Assembly (NCBI RefSeq): GCF_000764305.2
Contig: NW_025946018.1
Coordinates: forward strand, 240,621 to 304,620
From: Hyalella azteca
Lineage: Eukaryota; Arthropoda; Malacostraca; Amphipoda; Hyalellidae
Length of the DNA: 64,000 nt
Direction of reading: 5' to 3'
The notes below the pieces were generated by a model. It was not told the origin of the DNA and made no database searches. It saw nothing but the letters and a program-made list of their open reading frames with translations. A program made the position numbers and the translations under genes. Numbering within the stretch: position 1 is the first letter of the stretch; every line of letters starts with the position of its first letter. Shown here one piece after another: positions 48,301 through 64,000 of this stretch.

Positions 48301-48916
48301 GTAGTCACCATGCAGAGTGGAATTCTAAAAATTATGGTTCATATATTAGTATTTTTGATCCACCACTACCACTTTTTTGGTCCAAAAATGTTTTAGTTGG
48401 AATAGAAAGGATGAAAATAGGGGGATTAAAGTTGCACTTGAAAGAATTAAGAATGAAGGTTGCAAGTTGCAACACTCTGAGATTGCAATTAGACTAAATA
48501 ATAATTCATTAGCATATTAATGTGAGAATATATCACCTATCCGGAATTCAACACACCACACTGACTACATGTATCACATTTATTTTGTATTATCATATAT
48601 TAGATTTTGAAACTGACCTAATTACCAGCCTGGATAAATTTTTAATATATGAATTATCATTTCTAAGATTACATCCTAAACTTGCCCATTAAAATTTCAA
48701 AAGAATACAAATAAATTTCTTATATTGGTATGCTTTTCAGACTGACATGTTGTCCTTCTTTGGCCTATTGGCTATTGGCCTTCAATTAGAAAGCTTGTTG
48801 CGTGTTCACCTGATCATAGTTGCATTTCAATTTACCTTGCAACAATAATGAAGAAAATGTGTTTGAAAAATTTACATTGTGAATCTTCTTTTCAGGTGTA
48901 AATATAGCAAAACACA
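45308..48916. other. Intergenic region between GNL2 and METTL1
   Basis: No gene recognised. It holds GTGAAGTGTAGTGTCGTGAAG-type short repeats at 46700-46760. Two loosely similar stretches (ATACATCTTCCTGAGTGTGG at 46832 and ATACATCATCCTGAGTGTGG at 47581) suggest two decayed copies of one element. METTL1's promoter should lie at the right end. Confidence 0.45.
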
Positions 48917-52202
<3,286 letters not shown>

Positions 52203-52359
52203 TGAGACCTCGTAATAAGTAACCTCAGTCACCACAACACTTATGTCGCCGGAATTCAATAGATCAATGTTACATCCAGAAGTGAACCACAACTTTGGAA
52301 CGCGTTCAAAACAACTTTGTAGGCATAATGTAGTAATAGAACGATAAAATCGCAGTTCT

Positions 52360-52690
52360 GACCTTGAGGCTGTGCCTTCTGAGGCCTAACCTTGAGGCTG
52401 TGCCTTCTGAGGCCTAACCTTGAGGCTGTGCCTTCTGAGGCCTAACCTTGAGGCTGTGCCTTCTGATGCTTAACCTTGAGGTTGTGCCTTCAGAGGCCTA
52501 GCCTTGAGGCTGTGCCTTCTGAAGCCTAACCTTGAGGCTGTGTCTTCTGAGGCCTAACCTTGAGGCTGTGCCTTCTGAGGCCTAACTTTGAGGCTGTGCC
52601 TTCTGATGCCTAACCTTGAGGCTGTGCCTTCTGATGCCTAACCTTGAGGCTGTGCCTTCTGATGCCTAACCTTGAGGCTGATGTACATAT
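52360..52690. repeat. 28-bp minisatellite downstream of METTL1 exon 5
   Basis: About a dozen units of GAGGCTGTGCCTTCTGAGGC plus CTAACCTT, with GATGCCTA variants toward the right. Confidence 0.93.
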
Positions 52691-52749
52691 CAGCCACAGC
52701 ATGATTGGCTAGTGGTGAATAGTGAATTGTCATACGCATGACTAGCCAG

Positions 52750-52880
52750 TGATCACTATCCTCATGGCTGGCGAGCTTATCATCTCATGGCTGGCCAGCT
52801 AATCATCTCATGGCTGGCCAGCTAATCATCTCATGGCTGACCAGCTAATCATCTCCTCATGGCTGACCAATAAATCATCA
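52750..52880. repeat. 23-bp tandem repeat
   Basis: About five units of CATGGCTGGCCAGCTAATCA plus TCT, with a GACCAGC variant in the last units. Confidence 0.9.
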
Positions 52881-54201
52881 TGTTGAAGTGTTACTATTAA
52901 CCTTCCACAACTTAGTTCTTCATAGTCACGTAAATGTTATTTAATTTTCTTCAAGTTCCGTTCAACAACTTCCACCATTACTTCTTGTAACAACGTTCCT
53001 GGAGCACGATGGCCAATCGACTATAATTATTTTTCTGCAAATACATTCGTTAGTCAATCCTATTGGTATCTAAATGCCACGTAACGATAGTTACCGGTAG
53101 TCTGTAGGACAAACGTTTGAGACAAACAGATTAATGGTAGTAGTGAAAGATAGCCCAGGTGTCGGTTCAAATGTATTTACAAGTAACCAAATTGAACAGT
53201 ATGAACAAGACATCTATAATCCAATCGCCATGAACAAAATATCAAGCAAACTTATCAAAAAGTTTTTAATATTGAAAACTCCACTTTCCGTTCTGATCTC
53301 TACGATATTATTGATAAAAATATAATCGTTTGAAATTAACTATTTTCGGGGAGAAGGAAACAATAGCCTAAATTATAAACTACGGAACAATTGCGACCGA
53401 GCACATCAAGTCAAAGAAATGTCAGGACAGGACGCCTGCCTAACCCACAACGACAGCACGCAGGATAGACGCTGTCATCAAAGTATGAAATCAAACTTTA
53501 AACATCAACACTTCTCAAAGCAGCCAGGGAGGCATCTCATTCCTCAACACTACCAATCACAAGGGAACTACCAAGCTTCCTCGTGAACAACCCAACATAT
53601 TGAAAAAGTCTTCTACTTCTATACATATTTTGCGTAATATGGGACCATAAAAGCTTTGGCTTTATAGTCCAATAAGCAAATAACGTATATGAATACGTTA
53701 TCCAATAATGTACAGTGAATTCATTTGCTGGTAAGAAATTCTTAGGTCCTCGCGTCAATATTCTGAAGTAGTTTACGGAAGCATGATAGTTTCTACAGGC
53801 GCTTAAACAACCCAAAACAAAAATCCATCTCCAAACATCTCCATCACCTTATGTCTTCATATCTCAGAAATAGCACAAAATTAAAGATTTCAAATTTTCG
53901 CGAGACCCAAAGTCAATATGGACTGTATATGCAGGTATAATATTCCTTTCCGTGACTAACTTGTTACTCGAGAGTGACAAACAAGACAACAATTAAGAGT
54001 TGCCGTGCAATTATATACAGGAACAAAGAGGATAAAGCCGACGTTAAGAACGTAAAGTTTAGCTCACCACTCGTCTATGCTAAGTGAAACTCACCTAATC
54101 TGTCCCTCGAGTAAAGTTGTCAACTGCCAAGGAAATTTACCGGACCTCGTCTCTTGATCAAGTTCTAGTAAGAGAACATTCTTACGAGGGAAAATTCATG
54201 A
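52881..54201. other. Intergenic or intronic DNA downstream of METTL1
   Basis: I searched this stretch by eye for the missing METTL1 C-terminal exon and did not find one. No other gene is recognised. Confidence 0.4.
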
Positions 54202-54355
54202 CCAGGGCCCATACTTTCAAAAAAAAGTTAAGAGATCGTAAGTTCATCAACCAATCATTGACGGCCTTTCAAGCAAAATCCACCAATCATAGACAAGAAA
54301 ATAGAGCGTAAGTTTCTTACGTTCACTTAGCGAGTTTTGAAAGTATGGCCCCAGG
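54202..54355. mobile_element. Short MITE with 20-bp inverted ends
   Basis: Left end CCAGGGCCCATACTTTCAAA and right end (reverse complement) CCTGGGGCCATACTTTCAAA are nearly identical. The right half also has ACTCGCTAAGTGAACGTAAG inside. The element is about 154 bp, with no coding frame. Confidence 0.8.
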
Positions 54356-55431
54356 ACAACATGTGGAACATCTACAGCTTGCTCAACTGAATTTAATATC
54401 TCGCTTATGGGCGGTAATAACGTAACATCGTGTCTAATATTCCCCTCTTGTATCTTAACTGCCAAAAATAACCACAAACGTATGATGTTGACATGCATTT
54501 TGTTACAAACCATAGTATTCCTTTGGAAAAATTAAGGGAAAATAGACGACGGCAATTCGAACAGGAGCTCTAAAACAATGCAATAAAGAGAGCTATTAAA
54601 AATAAAAAATATCAGCCCTCGGAAAGTTTAGAACTCTGCAATATAAGTGCATAATATTAACCTTAGCTTAGAGACAATGGCTGAAAATGCCATGGGTATA
54701 TACGCAACACGCACGCCAGCACCGACTGATCAGTCAAGGCTAATTATATACTAATCGACTAATCAATCAGAACTAATTAAACTGGACTTGTAAAGGAGGA
54801 CTGGACACTACAGACAAAATCGGATGATGAGACCACTGTACTGGCGTTTACATAAGTATGCTAATGAACGAGATGCGTTGAGATGCAAGTTCATTATTTA
54901 TGGGTGACGTTTGTGATGCTGGTGTAGAAACTTCTGGGACTCACGATGCTATTCGGAGTTACAAAACAAACTATTTTTGAGATGAAATCTTGAGGCTGCC
55001 TCTACAGCAGCAAATCTATAGAAATGAAATCTCGGGTACAAAAACTTTGATTTCAAATTGCAGGCATCACGACGCTAACACTTCCACTGGGACTAGGACG
55101 ATTGTAATATATACAATTCTCTCCTGAAAACATTGAAAAACTCTCTAGAAATAATACTTTCCTTTTCCGAAACTAGAAAAACTATTTCATCATTTCTGTT
55201 CTAAGTTTCATTACCCTTCCACAGCATACCACGCTAGTTCTTAGTGTTTTGCAAATTAATTCGTCCGTTTTTATTCTGTTAATTAATTCCATTTAAACTT
55301 CATAACACTTTTTCCAGACGCTAACAAATGACATTTATTTAGCGTTGCACGATTCGCTATTTTGTTTCCATGATTCTCTCTGCCAGTTTTCCAGACAAGA
55401 TCACAAGGTTTGCACAAAATTTCCAAGAGTT
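54356..55431. other. Downstream flank of the MBD gene
   Basis: No gene seen. A minus-strand AATAAA at 55339-55334 is a possible poly(A) signal for the MBD gene. Confidence 0.4.
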
Positions 55432-55765
55432 TCATTTCTTAAGCACCCGGGAGAAGTCTGACAGCCTGAAGGTGAAGATCTTGCCAGCAACTGCAGCGTC
55501 AGTCTTGCCAGCAACCGCAGCGTCAGTCTTGCCGGCAACCACAGCGTCAGTCTTGCCGGCAACCACAGCGTCAGTCTTACCAGCAACCACAGCGTCAGTC
55601 TTACCAGCAACCACAGCGTCAGTCTTACCAGCAACCGCAGCGTCAGTATTACCAGCATGGTGTCGCAGTCAGAACGGCCGTTCCAAAGCGTCAGTCTTGC
55701 CAGCAACCACAGCGTCAGTCTTGCCGGCAACCACAGCGTCAGTCTTGCCAGCCACCGCGTCACCA
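55432..55765 (-). repeat. 24-bp coding minisatellite spanning the MBD gene stop
   Basis: On the plus strand the unit is GCCAGCAACCACAGCGTCAG plus TCTT; on the minus strand it codes for an eight-residue repeat DAVVAGKT (or DAAVAGKT). About three units lie before the TGA at 55669-55671. A short spacer follows, and about seven more units lie after it in the same frame, ending FRLSDFSRVLKK at a stop at 55432. Confidence 0.9.
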
Positions 55766-58700
55766 TTAAGACCATCGAGGAGCATCAAGGTTGTAATGGG
55801 TGTATTGATGCATTGATTTACCGCAACGTTACTAAGGACAGGTGGGATGCATTCTGGCACCTCCGGTCCGACCCGTGATGTTTCCATACAAGCATTTGAG
55901 AAGTTGCCTTCTGCTGTCAAGCCTGACATTTTCATAAGTGGTTCCCTCATGCTGTGACCATCCATGTTGCGAGTTGTCGCTTCTTCTTCCTTTCCATGAG
56001 GAGCTTTGATAGACTGGAACGTACTCAACGTTGCCTCAGGAACTGAAGTTATTTTTTGGGCCGATAAAACCTGCAGGCCACCACGTGAGGTCTCGTTTGA
56101 CTTAGTTCGTTCATCTTGCTCGTTTAAAAACAACTCTTCCCCTTGGTGTTTGGTTAGTTCTAGAGGTGAATCTGCATAATGAACTGACGCCTCTGAGCAA
56201 TAATTGGCAGTACTTTTTATGCTACTGGCACCTTGGAAATTTTCAGGATTATTTTCAGTTTCGTCTAATTTGCCTTCTACGGTCTCTTCCAAGTCATAGC
56301 TTGCAGTATCTACCGTATCTTTTTCCACCAATTTTTTCAAATATTCATCATCGTCTGCAGTACCTTCCAAATCACTGGCTGCACTATCTTCAAAATATTT
56401 TTCAGCTTCTACAAATTCATCATCAAACGCTTCAACCTCATCATCTGCTTCACTGCCGTCACTGTTCTCTTCACAATCACCATCCTCAAAATCACGTGTC
56501 CCCATCAAAACTTTATTGGATTCATCCTCGCACCCGTCGACGCACTCGACTGCACTTACAAGTTGGCTCTTGCTGTTTACTTCTTTGTGAAACGCGGCCG
56601 TGGGGGAAGCAACACTTCGTTCGTTGGTCGTGTGGTTAGAAACCTTGTGTACTGGAGCTTCATCTTCGTCACTATGCCCTGCTTTCTCGAGCTCGAGATG
56701 CTCAGAGGCCGTTTTCCTGCCGATGGCCTCAGGACTGCCCTCACAATTCCCCTCCAGCATCTGAAAGTCAGCGTGTGTGTTCAGAGCTTCTTTTCGGTCT
56801 CTAGGCTCTTCATCCACGAATGAAGGGCGTCGTTCGTAACTCATAGCCTCATTAATTAAAGAAGGGCTTTCTTCGTGTGTTGTAGCTTCATTCATTGAGT
56901 GGTGATCTCCAAAAGTTGTATTTTCATGTAACAACAAATGGTGATCGCTGTAATTTGCAGTTTCGTTCATCAAAGAATTCAGCAGCTCATCTTTAACATC
57001 AACATCAAAAGATTCATCTAGCTCCATGAAGTGATTGATCGAAGTGCCATGCAGATCATAATCAAAATCTGCTGATTCGTCCAGCTTTATTCGCTTGGCT
57101 TCAAGTGTTTTTTGATCTGTAGAGAATCCCTCAAAGTCCAGCAACGAATCCTCTTCCATAAAGCCAAGGAAGTCAAAGTCGCTCACATAATCTGCGGGGA
57201 ATAACGGCTACATTAGCTACAATTGGATTCAAATTTACACTTCAGTCTCAAAATATGCCGGTGAAAATGGCTACACTGGCTAAAATTTGCCTTGAGTAAA
57301 GCTTGTGATTCGTAAAAATACTATTTGAAATCTGCTATCTTTCATATCGAGATAAATACGAGTATGTGGACCATCTCATCAACAATATTCCGGGATTAGT
57401 CTTGAAATCTTCACACCTCGCGGTTTGTGTTGTAAAATTTATACTTACAGATATAATGGAAAATATAAAATGTTAACTTGAAACTATAATAAAGGAATAT
57501 CGTCACTTGTTTGTTTGAATTGCTAGTTTACTAAAAACTTAAAAGCAAAGACAACTCCACAAATATTCATACTATTTATATAGAAAACGTTTCAGAGTCC
57601 AGCTCCATCATCAATTCAAGTACTCTTAGAACACAGATAAAACAGTATTTAGTGCAGTCAAAGAAAGAAATAAGTGATAATAAAGAAGATATAGAAAACG
57701 TTTCAGAGTCCAGCTAAATCGTCAGTTCAAAAATTCTAGAACACAGATAAATCAGTAATTAGTACAGTCAAAGGAAGAATAAGTGATGATAAAGAAGAAC
57801 AGTAACTCACCCATAGACCTCATGCGAAGATTCCTGCTCAGATGTCTAGAGGACGCAGCCGGCCGACCCTGAAAAATTATGACTTATTGTTAGTGACCAA
57901 TTTAGTCCATCCATTATTACCCCATTCAATCCAATTCATTATTCGGTCCAAATTCAGTACATTCATTATAAGCCCATTCAGTTCAATTTATTATTACGAC
58001 CGTTACACTGCCAACCTGTGATGGCTTCAGGCTGTCAAGCACTTTTACATATGTATTTTTATAGAGTTTAAATGTACTCTTGTTTTGTAGTGGTTCGACG
58101 TGCAACGGTTAAACCAGATCAGATAAATTGCACATGAATTGCAAACACAGCAAAGAAACAGGTGTGATGTAGGCAGGTGTGATGTAAAGCACAACTAGCA
58201 TTGAGGGGCTTGACAAGACTGATGTAAACATACAACTTACCATGACAGTCTTGACAGGTCTGATGTTTTTGCATAACTCAACTTACCATTAAGGGTGTGG
58301 CAATTCTGATGTAATCATACAATTTACAATGAAGGGAGTGGTAGGTCTGATGTATTTGGACGACTGAACTTACGACGAAAGGCTTGCTATGCTTGGGTCC
58401 GATGTATTCATACAATTTACAATGAAAAGCCTGGCATGTATGATGTACTTGTACAACTCAACTTACCAAGAAGGGCTTGGCAGGTCTGATGTACTCATAC
58501 AATTTACAATGAAGGGAGTGGTAGGTCTGATGTATTTGGACAAATCAACTTACGATAAGGTCTTGGTAGGCTTGAGTCTGATGTACTTGTACAACTCAAC
58601 TTACAATGCCAGTCTTGACAGGTCTTATGTACTTGTACAACTCAACTTACCATGAAGGGCTTGACAGGTCTGATGAACTTGTACAACTCAACTTACCATG

Positions 58701-61700
58701 AAGGACTTGACAGGTCTGCTGTACTCGTACAACTCAACTTACCAAGAAGGGCTTGGCAGGTCTGATGTACTCGTACAACTCAACTTACCAAGAAGGGCTT
58801 GGCAGGTCTGATGTACCAACACCTTCGTCTGTCAATGCCAGCTACATTTCCTCAATTGCATTGGCAGTAATTCTTCTCCTAAGGTCATACATTCATACTC
58901 TCATTTTTGCTTCCACAAATACAAGTGGACAGCATTGGCAGTAAAACTAATTAGTAGCTGCAACACAGAAACAAATGTCATATGCAATACCAATGGTATT
59001 TTAATGCATCACAGTTTTGCACAGGATTATAGTTTTATTTTTCCTATTAAAGAGAAGCATATAGGAACTGCAGCTGAGAAGTACAAAAATAGAATGTTGT
59101 AAAATCCCATTCTCAATTTAATACACATACTCTTTACATACGTATATGATGTAGAATATTTAAAAATTTATATATGTATAAATATGAAAAAGATCATTGT
59201 AAAATCATGTTTACATTAGAAAACCAAGTATATATGATTTTATGAACAAAAAAATTAATAAAAAAATTGCAGCACTACCTGCATATCGAGTCACTGCCCT
59301 GGTAGATGACAATAGACTACCAGATTTAACTCACAAAATTAGCCATCAATCAGAGGTATCTAATGGCAGAAAATATTACCCAATATTACCAAACTCACAG
59401 TACTGAAGGATGTTGGCATAGGAACGCAGCTTGATTTTCTCAGGGGAGTAGTAGTATGTGTCCACGCTCACTGAGCTGTGACGAGCCTGCCGCGACACCA
59501 CCTCCCGGCGCCAGCCTGCAATGTCACGAGCCTTCACTACATGCATCAAAAAAAGCTCCATACTTGAGGCACTTCTCCTGATAAGTACATATAAATATAT
59601 ATTATTAGAAGATGGCAAAACTTTCGACTCATTGAAAATGATAATTCATTCTCTGGCCAATAATTGTATGCATATAAATATATTGACAATTTTCTTATTT
59701 GTTTTTTTTTTTTTCAATAGATCGAACAATATTTTTCATTTTCACTGGTAAATCAATAAAGCGAATTCTCTGGTCTTCAACAAAACCTGCTTAAAGGAAC
59801 AACTTTTGCCAACCTATACTAATATAAATATACCTGTATATAGGTATATTTATATTAATCGTAAATAAAAAGTACGCTCTGGTCTTCAACCAAACCTGTA
59901 TAAATGAAGAACTTCTGCCTAACTACACTAGTATATAGGTATGTATACTGTAAGAGTTTACATAATGGCTAAGCCGATTTTTTTTCAGACTCTACCTCAA
60001 GTTCATTTTAGAGTCCTATATACCGGTATATAAGTAGACCAGTAAAGTCTCATGGATACCATCATTATCATACACAAGAACTTGGTCATAATAATCATTT
60101 ACTTGCTAAAAAGAAGAAGCTAACAAGATGGCTTCTTGTTAAATTGTCAAATTCAAGATGGAAATGCCTTCAAAGAGAGAAAGAAAGATTTCCGACAAAA
60201 AATTCAATAACTATTATTTATCAACATGTAAATGACCTTACAAGCTCAGAGTTTCTTTCTCTTAGTTAGCATTGATAATCTTTTATAGTTAGAAACGAAC
60301 TTCATCAACTAACAGAACAACATCACACCAGCACACTAAGTCATTAGATGGGGTAGCAAATAATGTTACATTTTTACCATGAATTTGAACTCTATTTCAA
60401 TGTGAAGATTTTGAAATTGACAAGTTAGTAGCTCCAACTTATTTTGTAGCATCACAAACTCACCTAACAAGTAAGGTAGCTCCAACTCCTCAGCACGCAT
60501 AACAAACTCATCAGACAAGCAGCCATAATTTTCCAATGGTATAGGTAACCGAAGTCGCAAGTTTGCTCTCTTCTCCTTGACAGCTTCAGCATCGACACTG
60601 CCACATTTGCTGCTGCTAAGTCTTCTGGGAGACTCTTTGACAGGCGCATCACATATGGAGTCCTTTGATGGGTTAGTCTGAGGTGAAGATTTCAGATGCT
60701 TGCGCTTAGTGTACTTGCGTTTCACACGCTCTTCCTCAACACAAGTTTTGGTGCTGCCAAACCTAAAAAAAATATCCTCGGGTTAAAATTATAGAAATTG
60801 TGAAAATTAGTGAATTAATATGAAAGTCAAAATAAAAAATAAATTACAATATTTCAGAATAATATTTTAAGAATTTGAATTGGTTTATGTTTATCCCTGA
60901 AAGCTCAATTGTTCATTTATGTCCCAGTCTTGAAGCCCTGTTATATAATTCAAGTTGATTTTCAATCTATTCCAGTTTTAATACAGCTTAATTTTATGAG
61001 CTATCTTACTTGGCAGCAACGGCAGTGAGGTCCATTTCCACAAGGCGCTTCTCTTCATACTGTTGAGCCCTAGCAAGAAGTTCTGTGTAGCGTTCATAAC
61101 AAGAAGAAAAGCACTCGGTTTTCAACGTAAGAGGGCTTTTCAGGAAGACGTTTGTAAAGAGACTTCTCAAAGCACCCTTAGGAACTGGAGCTAGCGGGTC
61201 CATGCAAAGCTGAAGGATGCAGTTGTACACATCAGAAGGAGAACCATGCATTTCAGCCCCAAGTGTGTCAGGCTGGCTCTCTATGATAGTCTCCATCGGC
61301 TGATTTTGATGGAGCAAGTCAAACTCAGAGTTGCTGAAAGACATTTCAAGACTGCTGTTTATGAAGCTATGCACGCTCTCAATACAATTGGCTGTGGCAG
61401 ACACTTCCTCTAGGAAGTTGGGATATTGAGTTTCAAAAATTCCTTGATGATCAATATTTACTTTTCTTCCATCACTCAAGTTTTTAGTTCCAACTGAGGT
61501 TTGCATGGCAGCACCTACTTCTGAAGACATTTTACCATCAGGCATGTTTTGATCAAATAAACTGGACTGCATTGCATCACAGTCACTATCATTGGCCTCA
61601 GAAGCTAGTATCTCTTCAGGCTCACTATTTAGCTCATTGCTGCTGTACTTAGCTTGTCCTGTAGTCAACCAGTGGGTGATCACATCTGACATTGTCAAGT

Positions 61701-63429
61701 GGAGAGCTGAGTCTTTTGACACACACTTGCTGCCATGCCTTAGCACACAACCTGTGCTGGGACTATCACTCAATAAAGCTACAGCTTCTTCAAACATTGT
61801 TTCATCCAGGTCTTGAGATGCACATTCATTAATTTTGTGAGTCGTGTAATTTTCTGGGGAAATTAGAGTATTTCTTGGACTAGATTGATTTGGCTTTGAG
61901 TTTTGACAAATTTTTCTTATGGGCAATGAAGAAGAATCATGCTCTACTAATCTTGCCAAAGGGAGCTTAAATTCTTCTTTGCCTTCTTCATCGTCTTCTC
62001 CATCAGTTAGCTTGAAAAAATCTACAGCATCACTAAGAGCATCCTGCAGACTTGCAATTTTTTTATGGCCGGCATCTTTATTATTCATAGGTATTTCCTT
62101 TACATTTCCAGGGTGGTCATAATCAACCTTGACTGAAATTATGTTATCAACTGGTTCTGATATTAATACCTTTTCCCTATCAACTTTTCTGGAATTGATT
62201 CCATTGGTGGCAGTGATTGCATCATTTTCCTTATTGTTAAAGGAGGTTTTATATTCATTGTCTTCAACTCCAGGCATTGTTGTCTCAAAAAAACTTAGAG
62301 CATCATTCAGGGCATTTTGCAAATTTGTATGTTTTTCCTTGGAGTTGTTTGCTCGTCTTTTCAAAACTTTAGAGAAAGATAAATGTGTTGTCCAAATTTC
62401 TTGTTTAAGTTCTTCAGATATAAGTTCCTTTTTATCAGTTACCATTGGTGTTGATGAATTAACTTGATAATTTTCCTTGCCTGATTCAGCATGAGGAAGA
62501 GAGTGTACTGCACCTGGAGCATCATCAATGGGTTCTTGTGTTTTGACAACCTGTGCGGAAGCACATTTAGGAGACTTGCTGGAGAGACTGTCTTCTTTGA
62601 ATAGGTTTTGATCTATTGCTTTTATGCTAGAATTGTTTTCATCTATGGAAGGTTCTTGTTTGGATCTCTTCATCATTTTTGGCCCATCAGAGTGTTTCTG
62701 ACTGAATGTTATAGTGCTTGCATTTCTTTCAGTCTGAGGCTGTTCTGGACAACATTCATCAAAATTATCTGTCACTTCATTGAATTCATTGCTAACTCGA
62801 CTCACTTCATTACTTTCCAATGTAAAAGAGTCATTTTTTTGAGCTTCATCTACTTCAGAATTATAGCAGGACCCACCAATTTCTGACAACTCACTTGTAG
62901 AAAATTCATCAGTACTAAACCCACAGAATGATTTACTTCCTTCACTTCTAAAGGAATTCACATGTTCCAGTACTTCTAGCTGTTTCTTCACAAATTTGTC
63001 TTCCACGTCAGAAAATCCATCAAAGGAAAGGGCAGATTCACTGCACTCACTGGGAAAAGATGGCAAGCCCACACAGATGCTATCATCAACTTTTTTTACT
63101 ACTTTGGGTTCAGTGATGGAGTCCACTTCTTTCACTTCATCAATGTAATTTGTTCTCAGCTTCTTAGAAGGTCTACCAAGGTCTTTAGGTTTGCCACTGA
63201 AATTTGCTTGCCCCACAGTTCTTTTAACTTTTGACTTGACTTTGTGGCCAAGTTTTGATGCACAGTAAGCATCATTCAGATTTTTTCTTCTGGAAACCAC
63301 TTCATCATTTTTATTTTGTTTAGTAGAGGTGAAGCTTGAGCCAAATTGCATTGAAAGGAGTGCTTTGTAGCTTGGAGTCCTTGTCTTTCTCTTGATAGAA
63401 TCATACTTGTTATACAATTCCAAATCCAT
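55669..63429 (-). CDS. Methyl-CpG-binding-domain (MBD) protein
   Basis: MBD domains bind methylated CpG or, in TAM-type variants, serve chromatin complexes. Six exons in transcript order join in phase: 63429-61010, 60762-60464, 59515-59399, 58841-58789, 57868-57811 and 57191-55669, giving about 1,489 residues from the ATG at 63427-63429. Residues 1-900 are long, acidic and serine-rich with basic patches (VKRKYTKRKHLKSS). The MBD begins at the exon 2/3 junction: PYLL then GWRREVVSRQ, DTYYYSP and KLRSYANILQY (about 903-946), keeping the arginine, aspartate, tyrosine and RS positions that contact DNA in MBD proteins. The last exon is an acidic region (SDFDFLGFMEEDSLLDFEGF, DDEVEAFDDEFVEAEKYFED) ending in DAVVAGKT repeats. 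Exon 4 (53 bp) has a weak acceptor; its donor region is amplified in the next intron. I cannot say which MBD family member this is. Confidence 0.85.
57578..57800. repeat. Tandem duplication, period about 110 bp (MBD gene intron 5)
   Basis: ATAGAAAACGTTTCAGAGTC begins both copies (about 57580 and 57690), followed by ATCGTCAGTTCAA/ATCATCAATTCAA and AACACAGATAAA. It ends just before exon 5 on the minus strand's downstream side. Confidence 0.85.
58150..58841 (-). repeat. MBD gene exon 4 donor region, about 14 copies
   Basis: On the minus strand a unit of about 46-50 bp contains GTACATCAGACCTGCCAAGC, CCTTCTTG and GTAAGTTGAGTTGTACGAG. The highest-coordinate copy is the candidate exon 4 end (RPAKPFL) with donor TTG/GTAAGT. 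Units toward 58150 diverge progressively, but most retain a GTAAGT or GTAAAT donor. Confidence 0.85.
58942..59398. other. Non-coding part of MBD gene intron 3
   Basis: AT-rich intronic sequence, no feature recognised. Confidence 0.4.
59761..59945. repeat. Imperfect direct duplication in MBD gene intron 2
   Basis: CTCTGGTCTTCAACAAAACC at about 59768 and CTCTGGTCTTCAACCAAACC at about 59876 begin two copies with a period of about 108 bp. A palindrome TATAAATATACCTGTATATA/TATATAGGTATATTTATA lies between. Confidence 0.75.
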
Positions 63430-63824
63430 GATTCAGCCAGTAAAGTACCAATATTTAGATTTGTTTTAAATAATAAATTCAAGATGCAAAGATATAATAG
63501 TAAGACTTGAATAATACAATTCACTGTTTCTCAGCAGAATGATATTGTATATACATGAAAATATGGCAGAATCTGAAAAATACAAAAGTCATTATTATAA
63601 AAATTTTGGGAATACAAATAAATAAAGTGAAAAGAAAGATTACAAAAAGACGATCTCTTAATAGGATTTATGTAAAAGAAGTTTCAATACATACATTTTT
63701 ATCTGTCAAAATCAGTCCCTGAAATTGGTTCAATCCTTTTAGAAGTTTTAGTATCTGGTCAAAGTTGGTCAAATGCGTCAATATAATAACCCAGGATGGG
63801 GTCAAAATATACCTTCAAAAGAGG

Positions 63825-64000
63825 TACTGTCAACCGGGGCTACTCGGGATGGGCGGGGTAACTTGGGACAGTCCTCCAACACGGCGTAAAACTGTTTTAG
63901 TAGCAAAACTAATTAGAATATTGCAAAACTAAATATAGTGGCGTAAACATCAACATTTTTCCTATCTATGTAGTATAAAGGAAGTTCAAAAATACTACAA
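63825..64000 (+). mobile_element. Left end of a relative of the 27316-29438 TIR element
   Basis: Starts TACTGTCAACCGGGGCTACT and then CGGGATGGGCGGGG. At 63900-63970 ATATTGCAAAACTAAATATA and GTGGCGTAAACATC match, in reverse complement, the right end of the element at 27316-29438. It is cut by the window edge, so its length is unknown. Confidence 0.7.

Noticed and set aside
55401..55775. 124-codon frame of LTLWLLAR repeats
   Set aside because: It is an alternative frame of the 24-bp minisatellite; the MBD gene frame is fixed by its upstream exons.
61592..62886. Several plus-strand frames
   Set aside because: They are antisense to the 806-codon first exon of the MBD gene.

Overview
This window is nuclear DNA of an animal. 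It has spliced genes with GT-AG introns, an AT-rich background, several transposon families and no bacterial-style operons. The best fit is an arthropod, possibly a crustacean. That guess rests on the mix of Jockey-like non-LTR relics, hAT-like and short inverted-repeat elements, and a relic of a dispersed protein family with a VTNDxAERG-type motif that I recall from crustacean and other invertebrate genomes. I cannot name the species.

Layout. 1-4143 holds a decayed two-ORF non-LTR retrotransposon on the minus strand, joined at a single N (323) to a second partial copy. 6757-14712 is a minus-strand F-box gene with leucine-rich-repeat-like segments and an acidic tail; I could join ten exons in phase, plus a tentative mini-exon. 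15496-16863 holds the last exons of a second minus-strand gene with an RRM-like fold. 17.4-36.3 kb has no intact gene that I can see. It holds a 170-bp hairpin, a split reverse-transcriptase relic, a hAT-type non-autonomous element, a broken copy of the VTND family, a 2.1-kb terminal-inverted-repeat element whose relative starts again at the right edge of the window, and a 772-bp direct duplication.

36398-45293 (plus) is GNL2, the nucleolar GTPase of 60S ribosome assembly. 48917-52178 (plus) is METTL1, the tRNA m7G46 methyltransferase. 55669-63429 (minus) is a methyl-CpG-binding-domain (MBD) protein gene of about 1,489 codons. GNL2 and METTL1 both serve the translation apparatus, but nothing here shows that they are co-regulated.

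The most unusual structure is a repeated pattern in three different genes. Short stretches that straddle an exon-intron boundary, carrying the exon end and the live splice site, have been tandemly copied into the adjoining intron. GNL2 shows it at the exon 4 donor, exon 5 acceptor, exon 6 acceptor and exon 6 donor (about 20 copies). METTL1 shows it at the exon 3 and exon 4 donors, and the MBD gene at its fourth exon donor (about 14 copies). Other points to check are the absence of the GTP-binding P-loop segment from GNL2, the apparent absence of the last METTL1 exon, and an in-frame TGA inside a coding minisatellite of the MBD gene.
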